Notes: generated by a model from the letters alone, not told the origin. A stretch of DNA of 64,000 bases from Clostridium tepidum (GCF_002008345.1 NZ_MRAE01000004.1:1-64000), one strand, 5' to 3'; shown: positions 31,426-42,136, counted from the stretch's first letter. Translations and numbers: made by a program.

Positions 31426-32760
31426 ATGGATGCACCCATAAAAAGTATGCCACAAAGTATAGATGCAGAACAAAATGTATTAGGAGCAATGATTATAGAT
31501 AAAACTTCCATAGCAGAGGCTGTGGAAGTTTTAAAAAGTGAAGATTTTTATAAAGATTCTCATAAGATTATATTCGGTGCAATTATAGAACTTTACCAAA
31601 AGGATATAGCAGTAGATATGTTAACTCTTACTGAGAACCTTAAATCAAAAGATAAATTAGAGGCGGTAGGTGGAGTTAGTTATATAACAGAGCTTTGTAA
31701 CTCTATAGTCTCTACAGCTAATATTCAATCTTATATAGAAATAATAAAGGATAAATCCACATTAAGAAGGCTTATAAGGTCATCTACTGAGATAATAGAA
31801 AATTGCTATAACAGGCAAGATAATGTAGAGGAAATAATAGATACAGCAGAGAAAAAGATATTTGATATATCTAATCAAAATACTACATCTGATTTTGAAC
31901 CATTGAGTAATGTTTTAGAAAGAGGATTTATTCAAATTGAAAATCTATTTAAAAATAAAGGTGAAACCACAGGAGTTGCTTCTGGCTTTAGAGAGTTAGA
32001 TGCTAAAACATCAGGCTTTCAAAAGTCTGATATGATATTAATAGCAGCAAGACCATCAATGGGGAAAACTACTTTTGCATTAAATATAGCAGAATATGCA
32101 GCTCTAAGAGAAGGAAAAAGTGTAGCAATCTTTTCCCTGGAAATGTCAAAAGAACAACTTTCCTATAAGTTGCTTTGTTCACAAGCTAATATTGATATGT
32201 TGAAGCTTAGAACTGGTAACTTAGAGGATAAAGATTGGGAAAATATAGCTAGAGTTTCAGGACCTTTAGCTGCAGCAAAAATATTTATAGATGATACTGC
32301 AGGTATGTCTATAATGGAAATGCGCTCTAAGTGCAGAAGATTGAAGATAGAACATGGCATAGATATGGTTTTAATAGATTATCTTCAACTTATGAGTGGA
32401 GGCAAAGGAGCTGAAAGTAGACAACAAGAAGTTTCAGAGATATCTAGATCTATAAAAGCTTTAGCCAAGGAAATGGATTGTCCAGTTATAGCTTTATCAC
32501 AATTATCTCGTGCTCCAGAAGCTAGATCAGATCACAGACCAATGCTTTCAGACCTTAGAGAATCTGGGTCTATAGAACAAGATGCGGATGTAGTTATGTT
32601 TTTATATAGAGATGAGTACTATGATAAAGAAACAGAGGATAAAAATATAGCAGAATGTATTATAGCTAAACAAAGAAATGGTCCTACGGGAACAGTTAAA
32701 TTAGCATGGCTTGGACAATACAGTAAATTTGGTAATTTAGATGTAATACATCAAGAATAA
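31426..32760 (+). CDS. dnaB: Replicative DNA helicase DnaB (DnaC in Bacillus)
   Basis: This hexameric helicase unwinds DNA at the fork. It has 444 residues. The N-terminal DnaB domain (SIDAEQNVLGAMIID, about 10-115) is followed by a linker and a RecA-fold domain with Walker A ARPSMGKTT, Walker B MVLIDYLQLM and the arginine-containing RDEYYDKE region. Its loader and DnaD partners are probably encoded at 43247-45203. It ends the 25.7-32.8 kb operon with a hairpin terminator. Confidence 0.97.
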   Translation: MDAPIKSMPQSIDAEQNVLGAMIIDKTSIAEAVEVLKSEDFYKDSHKIIFGAIIELYQKDIAVDMLTLTENLKSKDKLEAVGGVSYITELCNSIVSTANIQSYIEIIKDKSTLRRLIRSSTEIIENCYNRQDNVEEIIDTAEKKIFDISNQNTTSDFEPLSNVLERGFIQIENLFKNKGETTGVASGFRELDAKTSGFQKSDMILIAARPSMGKTTFALNIAEYAALREGKSVAIFSLEMSKEQLSYKLLCSQANIDMLKLRTGNLEDKDWENIARVSGPLAAAKIFIDDTAGMSIMEMRSKCRRLKIEHGIDMVLIDYLQLMSGGKGAESRQQEVSEISRSIKALAKEMDCPVIALSQLSRAPEARSDHRPMLSDLRESGSIEQDADVVMFLYRDEYYDKETEDKNIAECIIAKQRNGPTGTVKLAWLGQYSKFGNLDVIHQE

Positions 32761-32785
32761 AACAATAAATTAATATAATATATAA

Positions 32786-32819
32786 AGTCCTATAATTATT
32801 TTATAGGGCTTTTATTTTT
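32786..32819 (+). terminator. dnaB terminator
   Basis: The imperfect stem AAGTCCTATAA/TTTATAGGGCTT is followed by TTATTTTT. Confidence 0.7.
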
Positions 32820-33005
32820 GGATTTTTACAATGAAATTCATATAAATATTGGTTTATAACATAATTTTTATTTATAATAGTATTTTATTAGTGTATTTTT
32901 TATTATAGTATATAAAATAATACTATTTAAGAAGGAAATACATAAAAGATATTGAAATTAATAATTAATGGAATAAAAGCTTTCAATTAAGAGGAGAGAT
33001 AGTAT

Positions 33006-34727
33006 ATGAATTACAAAGCATTATATGAAGAATGGTTAAATAATGATTATATTGATGAAGATACAAAAAAAGAGTTAAAAGAATTAAAAAATAATGAAAA
33101 GGAAATAGAAGATAGATTCTATAAAGAATTAGAATTTGGAACTGCGGGTCTTAGAGGTAAAATAGGGGCAGGTACAAATAGAATGAATATATACAATGTA
33201 TCTAAGGTTACTCAGGGATTAGCAGATTATATAATAGAAAAAGGTGAAGAGTATGTAAAAAGAGGGGTTGCTATAGCCTTTGATTGCAGACATTATTCAA
33301 AAAAATTTGCGAAAACTGCGGCTTTAGTTTTAGCTGGGAATGGAATAAACACTTATTTATTTGAAGATTTAAGGCCAACACCGGAATTATCTTTTGCGGT
33401 TAGAAAGTTAAATGCTGCTGCAGGTATAGTTATAACTGCTAGTCATAATCCAAAAGATTATAATGGCTATAAAGTATATTGGGAAGATGGGGCTCAAGTT
33501 TTATCTAAAATAGCAGATGGTATTACAGAGAAGATAGAAGCGATTTATAGTTTTAACCAAATAGAAACAATAAATGAGAAAGAAGCTTTAAAAAGTGGAT
33601 TATTAAATATATTAGCAGAAGATATGGATTTTGAATATATAGAAAAAGTTAAATCTATAAGTATAAGAGATGATATAGATAAAGATATAAAAGTTGTTTA
33701 TACACCTTTAAATGGAACAGGAAATATACCTGTTAGACGTGTTTTAAAGGAAAGAGGATTTACGAATATTATAGTAGTTCCAGAACAAGAAAAGCCGGAT
33801 CCAGACTTTACTACAGTAGGATATCCAAATCCAGAAGATACAAAAGCATTTAAATATGCAGAAGAGTTGGGTAAAAAAGTAGATGCAGAATTACTTATAG
33901 CTACAGATCCTGATTGTGATAGATTAGCTATAGAGGTTAAAGATGAAAATGGTGAGTATTTAGCCTTTAATGGCAATCAAACTGGAGCTATACTTATAAA
34001 TTATATAGTATCAAATATGAAAGAGATGGGAAAACTACCAAAAGGAGCTGCTATAGTTAAATCTATAGTTACTGGTGATTTAGGTAAGGTTATTGCAGAA
34101 GACTATGGAGTAGAAACTTATGAAGCATTAACTGGATTCAAAAATATATGTGGTAAAATACCAAATTTAAAAGAAAAAGGTAAAGAGTTTATATTTGGAT
34201 ATGAAGAAAGTATAGGATATGTTACCGGAACATTTGTTCGAGATAAAGATGGAGTAAGTTCAAGTATGCTTTTATGCGAAGCTGCAGCTTATTATAAAAC
34301 AAAAGGTAAAACATTAATAGATGTACTTAATGATATATATGAAAAATATGGATATTATAGAGAAAAACAGATATCATTAATATTAGAAGGAATAGAAGGT
34401 AAAAAAAGAATAGAAAGAATGATGAAGTCATATAGGGAAATTTTCCCAAAGGAAATAGGAGGAGCAAAACTTTTAAGTTATATAGATTACCAAGATAGAA
34501 TAGAATATGATATCATAAAAAATGATAGGAAACCATGTAGAATACCTAGATCAAATGTTTTAAGATTCTTTTTTGATGATGGTAGTTGGTATGCAGTAAG
34601 ACCATCAGGTACAGAACCTAAAATAAAAATATATATATATACAAAAGCTAAAAGTATAGAAGATGCAGAAGAAAAAATAAAATCTATAGAAAAAGAAGTT
34701 TTAGATAAACTTAATTCAGTAAAATAA
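33006..34727 (+). CDS. pgcA: Phosphoglucomutase/phosphomannomutase, alpha-D-phosphohexomutase family
   Basis: This 573-residue cytoplasmic mutase interconverts hexose 1- and 6-phosphates, probably glucose, for cell-envelope and polysaccharide precursors. The phosphoserine loop is TASHNPKDYNGYK, the metal loop is DPDCDRLAIEV, the sugar-specificity loop is GYEESIGYVTG, and the phosphate-binding loop is RPSGTEPKIKIY. The length and the insertions fit the PgcA/PGM2 branch. It is monocistronic, with its own terminator. Confidence 0.92.
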   Translation: MNYKALYEEWLNNDYIDEDTKKELKELKNNEKEIEDRFYKELEFGTAGLRGKIGAGTNRMNIYNVSKVTQGLADYIIEKGEEYVKRGVAIAFDCRHYSKKFAKTAALVLAGNGINTYLFEDLRPTPELSFAVRKLNAAAGIVITASHNPKDYNGYKVYWEDGAQVLSKIADGITEKIEAIYSFNQIETINEKEALKSGLLNILAEDMDFEYIEKVKSISIRDDIDKDIKVVYTPLNGTGNIPVRRVLKERGFTNIIVVPEQEKPDPDFTTVGYPNPEDTKAFKYAEELGKKVDAELLIATDPDCDRLAIEVKDENGEYLAFNGNQTGAILINYIVSNMKEMGKLPKGAAIVKSIVTGDLGKVIAEDYGVETYEALTGFKNICGKIPNLKEKGKEFIFGYEESIGYVTGTFVRDKDGVSSSMLLCEAAAYYKTKGKTLIDVLNDIYEKYGYYREKQISLILEGIEGKKRIERMMKSYREIFPKEIGGAKLLSYIDYQDRIEYDIIKNDRKPCRIPRSNVLRFFFDDGSWYAVRPSGTEPKIKIYIYTKAKSIEDAEEKIKSIEKEVLDKLNSVK

Positions 34728-34811
34728 AATATTTTAATTTTGGAATTTTTATATAATAGCATAACAATTTAATATTATATGTTTTTAATAAAAAATAATT
34801 ATTTTATATAA

Positions 34812-34858
34812 ATGAAAGTTAGCCTACTACAATTTAAAAGTCTGTGGTAGGCTATTTT
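34812..34858 (+). terminator. pgcA terminator
   Basis: The stem AGCCTACTACA/TGTGGTAGGCT (one G-U pair) is followed by ATTTT. It ends about 45 bases before the DUF3006 gene. Confidence 0.75.
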
Positions 34859-34903
34859 AAATAATGTAAAATATAAAAATTTAATTTAAAGGGTGGGTTT
34901 AAT

Positions 34904-35119
34904 ATGAAAGGAATAATTGATAGATTTGAAGGAAATTTTGCTGTAGTGGAACTAGAAGATAAAAAAATGATAAATATAAATAAAAATATTCTGCCTAAAA
35001 AAGCTAAAGAAGGAGATGTTATAAATATAGAAGAAGATAGTATAACTTTAAATAAAAAAGAAGGTAAAAAATTAAAAAGAGAAATAGATGAAATAATAGA
35101 AGATATGTGGCAAGAATAA
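34904..35119 (+). CDS. DUF3006 family protein
   Basis: This 71-residue protein has the DUF3006 pattern: KGIIDRFEGNFAVVELEDKKMI, a small beta-barrel start, followed by a Lys/Glu-rich tail. It is probably cytoplasmic. No function is established; the family is often found next to secreted metallo-beta-lactamase-fold genes, but none is present here. Confidence 0.82.
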   Translation: MKGIIDRFEGNFAVVELEDKKMININKNILPKKAKEGDVINIEEDSITLNKKEGKKLKREIDEIIEDMWQE

Positions 35120-35140
35120 TAAAATATATTGGTAAAGAAT

Positions 35141-35184
35141 TTTTGCGAACTATAATATAAAAAAATATAAAAATATTCGTTAAA
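35141..35184. promoter_or_regulatory. Paired PurBoxes upstream of the FAD dehydrogenase gene
   Basis: Two inverted 14-base boxes centred on CGAA (35146-35149) and TTCG (35176-35179) are separated by 16 bases. This is the PurR operator geometry known from B. subtilis. The first box reads TTTTGCGAACTATA, close to the PurBox consensus. The same arrangement precedes purA (36676-36719). Confidence 0.7.
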
Positions 35185-35188
35185 TCTA

Positions 35189-35217
35189 TTGAAAATACGT
35201 AAAACCTTTGTTATTAT
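35189..35217 (+). promoter_or_regulatory. Promoter of the FAD dehydrogenase gene
   Basis: TTGAAA (35189-35194), 17 bases and TATTAT (35212-35217) start nine bases after the second TTCG core of the PurBox pair. Confidence 0.72.
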
Positions 35218-35239
35218 TATATAGCTGGAGGGGATAGTT

Positions 35240-36622
35240 ATGAAAAAGTATGATATTGTTATTGTTGGAGCTGGGGCAAGTGGCATATTTGCTGCTTATG
35301 AAATGTGTAAAAATAGTAATAAATTAAATATATTAATGATTGAAAAGGGGCATAATTTAAAAAAGAGAAAGTGTCCTATAGACGGCAAAAATATAAAATC
35401 ATGTATACAATGTAAATTATGTAATATAATGAATGGATATGGTGGAGCAGGCACATTATCTGATGGAAAGTATAATATTACTAATAATTTTGGTGGAGAT
35501 TTATATAAATATGTTGGTAGGGAAGAAGCTTTAGAATTAATGAATTATGTTGATGAGGTCTTATGTAAAATGGGAGGAAAGGATGCAAAATTATATTCCA
35601 CAGCTAATTCTGATTTGAAAAGAAAAGCTCTTCAAAATGATTTACATTTATTAGATGCAAAAGTAAGACATTTAGGAACAGATAGGAATATTAAAATATT
35701 ATCTAATATATATGAATATTTAAAAGATAAAATAGATATGAAATTTGAATGTGAGGTTTTTGATGTAAACAAGGTAAAAGATGAATTTGTTGTAGATACT
35801 AATGATGGGACATTTTTTAGTAAAGATTTAATTTTAGCTACAGGAAGATCAGGTTCAAAATGGATATCTAAAATATGCAAAAAGCTTGGTATAAAAACAG
35901 AAAGTAATAGAGTAGATATAGGTGTTAGAGTTGAACTACCAGCTCAAGTATTTTCACATATAACAGATGAAGTATATGAAAGCAAAATCGTATATAGAAC
36001 TAAAAAATATGGAGATTTAGTTAGGACATTCTGCATGAATCCTTATGGGGAGGTAGTAAGTGAAAATACTAATGGAATAGTTACAGTTAATGGACATAGT
36101 TATGCAAATCCAGAACTCCATACAAAAAATACTAATTTTGCTTTGTTAGTTTCAAATAGATTTACTGAACCTTTTAAAGAGAGTAATGAGTATGGTGAAT
36201 CTATAGCAAGATTAAGTAATATGTTAGGTGGAGGAGTATTAGTTCAGAGATTTGGGGATTTAATAAAGGGAAGAAGAACTAATGAAAAAAGGATGGCAAA
36301 AAGTTTTACAAGACCTACTTTAAAAGCCACACCAGGAGATTTAAGTTTAGTAATTCCTAAAAGACAATTAGATGGCATTATAGAAATGATATATGCTTTA
36401 GATAATATAGCTCCAGGTACAGCAAATGAAGATACACTTTTATATGGAGTAGAAGTTAAATTTTATAATTCTAATGTAGAATTAAATTCTAATTTAGAAA
36501 CAAATATAAAAGGTTTATATGTTTTAGGTGATAGTTCCGGAGTAACTCATTCATTATCACAAGCATCAGCTAGTGGAGTATATGTAGCAAGGATATTAAT
36601 GGAAAAGTACAATAATATATAA
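35240..36622 (+). CDS. FAD-dependent dehydrogenase (COG2509 type) with N-terminal Cys cluster
   Basis: This 460-residue flavoprotein begins with a Rossmann FAD motif (IVIVGAGASGIFAAYE) and ends with a second FAD contact (KGLYVLGDSSGVTHSLSQASASG). It matches the uncharacterised FAD-dependent dehydrogenases of COG2509. Cys45, 55, 58 and 61 form CX9CX2CX2C immediately before the conserved NGYGGAGTLSDGK segment, suggesting a metal or Fe-S site. The promoter carries a PurR-type box pair and purA is the next gene, so a link to purine metabolism is possible. The substrate is unknown. Confidence 0.82.
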   Translation: MKKYDIVIVGAGASGIFAAYEMCKNSNKLNILMIEKGHNLKKRKCPIDGKNIKSCIQCKLCNIMNGYGGAGTLSDGKYNITNNFGGDLYKYVGREEALELMNYVDEVLCKMGGKDAKLYSTANSDLKRKALQNDLHLLDAKVRHLGTDRNIKILSNIYEYLKDKIDMKFECEVFDVNKVKDEFVVDTNDGTFFSKDLILATGRSGSKWISKICKKLGIKTESNRVDIGVRVELPAQVFSHITDEVYESKIVYRTKKYGDLVRTFCMNPYGEVVSENTNGIVTVNGHSYANPELHTKNTNFALLVSNRFTEPFKESNEYGESIARLSNMLGGGVLVQRFGDLIKGRRTNEKRMAKSFTRPTLKATPGDLSLVIPKRQLDGIIEMIYALDNIAPGTANEDTLLYGVEVKFYNSNVELNSNLETNIKGLYVLGDSSGVTHSLSQASASGVYVARILMEKYNNI

Positions 36623-36633
36623 ACAAATAAGAG

Positions 36634-36670
36634 TATTGCAGTGAGAATTTAACTGCAATATTTTTATTTT
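36634..36670 (+). terminator. Terminator after the FAD dehydrogenase gene
   Basis: The stem TATTGCAGT/ACTGCAATA (36634-36642 and 36652-36660) is followed by TTTTTATTTT. Confidence 0.85.
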
Positions 36671-36675
36671 TAAAT

Positions 36676-36719
36676 ATAGACGAATAATGTTATAAATATA
36701 ATTCAAATCATTCGTATTT
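36676..36719. promoter_or_regulatory. Paired PurBoxes upstream of purA
   Basis: CGAA (36681-36684) and TTCG (36711-36714) lie at the centres of inverted 14-base boxes separated by 16 bases, as in PurR operators. The second box, read on the minus strand, is AAAATACGAATGAT. They lie upstream of a promoter at 36723-36751. Confidence 0.75.
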
Positions 36720-36722
36720 TCG

Positions 36723-36751
36723 TTGATATTTTATAATGGTTTTGCTAATAT
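36723..36751 (+). promoter_or_regulatory. purA promoter (candidate)
   Basis: TTGATA (36723-36728), 17 bases and TAATAT (36746-36751) begin eight bases after the TTCG core of the second PurBox, almost the same geometry as at 35189. Confidence 0.55.
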
Positions 36752-36823
36752 TATATATTGTAGAAGAGTGTTATTTAAAATTAAATAATATTAAATTATA
36801 TTTAAATACAATAATTTTCTTAA

Positions 36824-38131
<1,308 letters not shown>

Positions 38132-38256
38132 TGTATATTATAGGGCATAGTAATAAAGAATATTAATATATATAAAAAATAAGTATAATATCTTTAAAGA
38201 ATGCTAATTTATTGATATAATAATAATTAAATTTAGGAAAAGAGAGGTATTATGTT

Positions 38257-38442
38257 ATGAAAATAACTAAAGATATGACAATAGGCGAAATCGTAAGAAA
38301 TCATGAAGGAGCTGCTGAAATATTAATGAGCTTTGGAATGGGTTGTGTAGGATGTCCATCTGCACAAAGTGAAACTTTAGCTGAAGCTGCAATGGTACAT
38401 GGAATGGAATTAGATGCATTATTAGAAGCACTAAATAAGTAA
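38257..38442 (+). CDS. DUF1858 domain protein
   Basis: This 61-residue protein is a stand-alone DUF1858 domain (TKDMTIGEIVRNHEGAAEILMSFGMGCVGCPSAQSETLAEAA). This domain also occurs at the N-terminus of ScdA/Ric-type di-iron proteins and hybrid-cluster-associated proteins, with a conserved CxxC. It is common in anaerobes and probably redox related. A strong terminator follows. Confidence 0.9.
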   Translation: MKITKDMTIGEIVRNHEGAAEILMSFGMGCVGCPSAQSETLAEAAMVHGMELDALLEALNK

Positions 38443-38445
38443 AAT

Positions 38446-38483
38446 AAAAAGAACTTCATGTGTTTTGACATGAAGTTCTTTTT
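38446..38483 (+). terminator. Terminator after the DUF1858 gene
   Basis: A perfect 16-base-pair stem (38446-38461 and 38468-38483, AGAACTTCATGT/ACATGAAGTTCT core) carries A-rich and T-rich ends, so it could act in both directions. Confidence 0.88.
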
Positions 38484-38549
38484 ATTAAGTTTATATTTGC
38501 TAAAAAGTTTGTTATTATTAAATTATATTTTATATAATGGGGGGATAAA

Positions 38550-39299
38550 ATGCAGCCAGTAATAACAGATAAACATTTTGAAATAAATTATCATGAGATA
38601 GATTTTAAGAAAAGAGCATTGCTTACTACAATAATTAATTATTTTGAAGATGCTTCTTTGGAACAATCTGAAAAGTTAGGTGTAGGATTACAATATTTAA
38701 AAGAAAAACAGCAAGCTTGGGTATTATATAAATGGAATATAACTATTGAAAGATATCCTGAATTTGGTGAAAAAATAATAGTTAGAACTATACCACTGTC
38801 TTGTAGAAAATTTTATGCTTATAGAAGATTTCAAATAATAGATAGTACAGGTAAAGTGATAGTAACAGGAGATAGTATATGGTTTTTAATAGATATAAAC
38901 AAAAGAAAACCTATAAAAGTTACTGAAGATATGTTAAAGGCTTATGGTTTAAGTGAAAATAAAGAAGAACCTTTTAAAATAGACAAGATAAAATTACCAG
39001 AAGATTTTTCTTATAAAAATAATTTTAAGGTAAGATATAGTGATATAGATACTAATTTACATGTAAACAATGTAAAATATATATCATGGACTATAGAAAC
39101 TATACCTCTTGATATAGTATTGAATTTTACTTTAAAAAACTTTGTTATAAACTATGAAAAGGAAGTAAAATATGGGAATAATATAAATGTATTCTCAGAA
39201 ATGGTATCTAAGAATGATGAGAAAGTTGTTTTTGTACATAAAGTAGAAAATGAAGAAGGAAAAAGAGTTACATTAGCAAAAAGTATTTGGGTTAAATAA
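38550..39299 (+). CDS. Acyl-ACP thioesterase
   Basis: This 249-residue double-hotdog protein of the acyl-ACP thioesterase family (FatA/FatB-like bacterial branch) releases free fatty acids from ACP. The N-terminal hotdog has ALLTTIINYFEDASLEQSE, and the second has DIDTNLHVNNVKYISWTIE with the catalytic Asn/His pair. It lies 8 kb from the fab cluster and lacks an obvious FabT-type box. Confidence 0.9.
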   Translation: MQPVITDKHFEINYHEIDFKKRALLTTIINYFEDASLEQSEKLGVGLQYLKEKQQAWVLYKWNITIERYPEFGEKIIVRTIPLSCRKFYAYRRFQIIDSTGKVIVTGDSIWFLIDINKRKPIKVTEDMLKAYGLSENKEEPFKIDKIKLPEDFSYKNNFKVRYSDIDTNLHVNNVKYISWTIETIPLDIVLNFTLKNFVINYEKEVKYGNNINVFSEMVSKNDEKVVFVHKVENEEGKRVTLAKSIWVK

Positions 39300-39334
39300 A
39301 TATTTTTATTATGAAAAATAAATTATATATTTAT

Positions 39335-39399
39335 AAATTGCTAGAGAGTGCTTTCTAATTAAAAAGATTAATTTAGAAGCATTTCTAGCAATTTATTTT
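39335..39399. terminator. Bidirectional terminator, thioesterase/BaiN convergence
   Basis: A long imperfect inverted repeat, AAATTGCTAGA...TGCTTTCTAATT paired with AATTTAGAAGCA...TCTAGCAATTT (39335-39392), sits between convergent genes with T-rich tails on both sides. Confidence 0.8.
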
Positions 39400-40629
39400 T
39401 TATTTTAAAGAAGCATTTTTTCCAGCTATGTATCCAGAAGACCAAGCCCATTGAAGGTTAAAACCTCCACAATCACCGTTTACATCTAAAATTTCTCCAC
39501 AAAAATAAAGATTTTTAATTTTTAAAGATTCTAAACTCCTATTTGAAACTTCAGAAGTATCTACTCCGCCGCAAGTTACTTGAGAATTTTTAAAAGAGTT
39601 AGTGCCTGTTACTTTAAAAGTCCAATTTTTTAATGTATTGAATATTTTTTCTTTTTCTTGCCAATTTATATCTTGACAAGGAATATGAATATTTTTTATA
39701 CCACAGTATTTTAAAATAGTGGGGATTAATTTTTTATTTATTATACCAATAAAAGAAGCATAAATACTTCTATAATAAAAAGTTCCCCAATGATTTTCTA
39801 ATAAGTCTATTAAATCTTCTTTACTCATATTAGGTAACATATCAATTTTTAGATAAATTTGTTCATTGTTTTTTAATAATCTAGAGGCTATGCTACTTAA
39901 TTGTAGGATAGGAGGGCCAGATATGCCATAATCAGTGAATAACACTTCTCCAAATTCTTCTCTTAGCTCTTCCTTATTTTTTATAAGTTTTACATTACCA
40001 TCAAATTTAATTCCAGATAAAGCTTTTAGATAAGGAAAATCTAATTTAAGTTGAACTAATCCAGGAACGGGATCAATAATATTATGACCTAAATTTTTTG
40101 ATAGCTTAAAACCTGAACCATCAGAGCCAGTATTAGGAGCTGACATTCCACCGGAAGCCATTATTAATTTTTCACATTGAAAAACTTCATTATCGGTAAT
40201 AATGTTAAATCCCTTATTAGATTTTTTTATATCTTTAACTTTACTATTAAAATAAATAGGTATTTCTCTATCTTCTAAAGCTAATCTTAATATATCTAAT
40301 ACAGATGAGGCTTGTAAAGACATAGGATAAATTTTACCATCATTAAGAGTAATTAATGGAAGTCCTAAGCTATTAAAAAAATTTTTTGTATCCTGCAGAT
40401 TAAATTGAGATAGAATAGATTTGTGAAAAACCCCATTATTCCCAAAATATCTACAGGAAGATAAGTTTTCATTACTTATGTTACATCTACCATTGCCAGT
40501 AGTTAAAATTTTTTTACCTATTCTATCATTACCTTCTAATATAGCTACATCTGAACCCATATCCTTTGATATTATGGAAGCTGTAATTCCAGAGGCACCT
40601 CCACCTAAAATTATAATTTTATGATACAC
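39400..40629 (-). CDS. BaiN/HI0933-family NAD(P)/FAD-dependent oxidoreductase
   Basis: This 409-residue flavoprotein has the FAD motif IILGGGASGITASIISK at the N-terminus, KKILTTGNGRCNISN, and the C-terminal LYFCGEILDVNGDCGGFNLQWAWSSG. These are diagnostic of the BaiN/YhiN/HI0933 family (aminoacetone oxidase-like). BaiN in gut clostridia reduces bile-acid intermediates; most homologues have no assigned substrate and no bai genes are present here. It is head-on to replication. Confidence 0.9.
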   Translation of the reverse strand: MYHKIIILGGGASGITASIISKDMGSDVAILEGNDRIGKKILTTGNGRCNISNENLSSCRYFGNNGVFHKSILSQFNLQDTKNFFNSLGLPLITLNDGKIYPMSLQASSVLDILRLALEDREIPIYFNSKVKDIKKSNKGFNIITDNEVFQCEKLIMASGGMSAPNTGSDGSGFKLSKNLGHNIIDPVPGLVQLKLDFPYLKALSGIKFDGNVKLIKNKEELREEFGEVLFTDYGISGPPILQLSSIASRLLKNNEQIYLKIDMLPNMSKEDLIDLLENHWGTFYYRSIYASFIGIINKKLIPTILKYCGIKNIHIPCQDINWQEKEKIFNTLKNWTFKVTGTNSFKNSQVTCGGVDTSEVSNRSLESLKIKNLYFCGEILDVNGDCGGFNLQWAWSSGYIAGKNASLK

Positions 40630-40809
40630 AATAAATCTCTCCTTAATTTTTAGATAATTTAGTAAACTTTTATTTAATCAATATAATTAGTATTGGAAAA
40701 ATGTTATAATTATATATAAGTATAACAAAATAGTTCATATGAATTTATAAAACTTTAATGTTTATAATAAATATTATAATATTTATTATAAATAAAAGGA
40801 GGTATACTT

Positions 40810-41184
40810 TTGAAGGCTTATGATTTTTTAAATTATAAAAATTGGGCTGTAGCAGGTAGTGTACTTAGTGAAGAAAAATATGCATATAAAATATTTAATA
40901 AATTAAAAGAAAAGGGATATAATGTAGCAGGAGTAAAACCTGGTTGTGAAACAAAAGATGTATTTAGCAATATTAAAGACATACCATATAACATAGATGT
41001 ATTAGATTTATGCATTAATCCAATAAAAGGATTAGATATAGTAAAAGAAGCATCAAAATTAGGAATAAATAAAATATTGATCCAACCAGGAGCAGAAAGT
41101 AAGGATATAATAAATTTTTGTAAAGAAAACAATATTGATGCTGTAGAAGGTTGTGCTTTAGTAGAATTATCAAGATTAGTGTAG
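40810..41184 (+). CDS. CoA-binding domain protein
   Basis: This 124-residue single-domain Rossmann protein of the CoA_binding_2 type (YccU-like) has WAVAGSVLSEEKYAYKI, VAGVKPGCETKDVF and KILIQPGAESKDI, all typical. It starts with TTG at 40810 after AAAGGAGG. Its function is unknown; it is probably cotranscribed with the dikinase regulator 12 bases downstream. Confidence 0.88.
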   Translation: MKAYDFLNYKNWAVAGSVLSEEKYAYKIFNKLKEKGYNVAGVKPGCETKDVFSNIKDIPYNIDVLDLCINPIKGLDIVKEASKLGINKILIQPGAESKDIINFCKENNIDAVEGCALVELSRLV

Positions 41185-41196
41185 AGGAGAGAGATT

Positions 41197-42006
41197 ATGT
41201 TTACGATATATGCTGTATCAGATTCTATTGGTGAAACTGCAGAACAAGTAGCTAATGCTACGGCATACCAATTTGGTGATTCTGTAAAAGTAGAAAGAGT
41301 ACCTTATATTAAAACCTTTGAAGATGTCAACAATCTTATAAATATAATAAAAAAACCTAATGAGGCTATGATTATATCTACTATTGTCTTGGTAGACATA
41401 AGAGAGTTTTTAGTTCAAAGATGTGTAGAATCTGGCATTCATATATCTAATGTATTAGGGCCTTGCATAAGCTTAGTGTCAAATATATTAAATAAAACAC
41501 CAGAGTATAAACCAGGTGCTGTTTGGGATATGGACAGAAAATATTATAAAAAAATAGAAGCCATAGAGTTTGCCATAAGATATGATGATAGTAAGGATCA
41601 TTCAGGTATAAAACATGCTGATATTGTCTTAATAGGATTGTCTAGAACATCTAAAACACCATTAAGTATGTATTTAGCAAATAAGGGTATAAAAGCTTTA
41701 AATATACCTTTAATGCCAGAGGTACCAGTTCCAGAGGAATTGTTTGAAATAGATAGAAAAAAAATAGTTGGTCTTACAATAGATCCTATGCATTTAATCG
41801 AAATAAGAAGGCATAGAGTAGATAATATGATGAAAATTCCTACAGAGCTTAAATATGCTAATGCAGAAAGAATTTTAGATGAATTAGAATTTGCGGACAA
41901 GATTATGAGAAAATTAAAATGTAAAGTTATAGATGTTACAAAAAGAGCTATAGAAGATACTGCATTAATTATAATGGAAAGTGTTTTTTCTGATAGGATA
42001 ATATAG
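41197..42006 (+). CDS. Pyruvate,phosphate dikinase/PEP synthase regulatory protein (DUF299)
   Basis: This 269-residue bifunctional regulator has the kinase/phosphorylase activity that inactivates and reactivates pyruvate phosphate dikinase by ADP-dependent phosphorylation of a threonine. The N-terminus has [18 protein letters not shown], and the P-loop-like [15 protein letters not shown] is near residue 147. In clostridia the target is normally PPDK, which is not in this window. Confidence 0.92.
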   Translation: MFTIYAVSDSIGETAEQVANATAYQFGDSVKVERVPYIKTFEDVNNLINIIKKPNEAMIISTIVLVDIREFLVQRCVESGIHISNVLGPCISLVSNILNKTPEYKPGAVWDMDRKYYKKIEAIEFAIRYDDSKDHSGIKHADIVLIGLSRTSKTPLSMYLANKGIKALNIPLMPEVPVPEELFEIDRKKIVGLTIDPMHLIEIRRHRVDNMMKIPTELKYANAERILDELEFADKIMRKLKCKVIDVTKRAIEDTALIIMESVFSDRII

Positions 42007-42107
42007 AAAATAGTAATAAAAAACATAAATATATATAGTTTTAAAAGGCTTTTTCTCTATGTTTTATAGTAAATATAAAAATAACATAAAAAAAATTAAA
42101 AAAACTG

Positions 42108-42136
42108 TTGACACTTTTAAGATTTTCATGTATCAT
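42108..42136 (+). promoter_or_regulatory. tRNA array promoter
   Basis: TTGACA (42108-42113), 17 bases and TATCAT (42131-42136) lie 41 bases before the first tRNA. The leader contains a CGC-GAGA-GCG hairpin (42151-42160) flanked by TTGTTA and TAACAA. Confidence 0.85.

Noticed and set aside
32877-32929. Inverted repeat ATAGTATT...AATACTAT upstream of pgcA as an operator
   Set aside because: It is imperfect, made only of A and T and embedded in A+T-rich spacer, so chance is a sufficient explanation.
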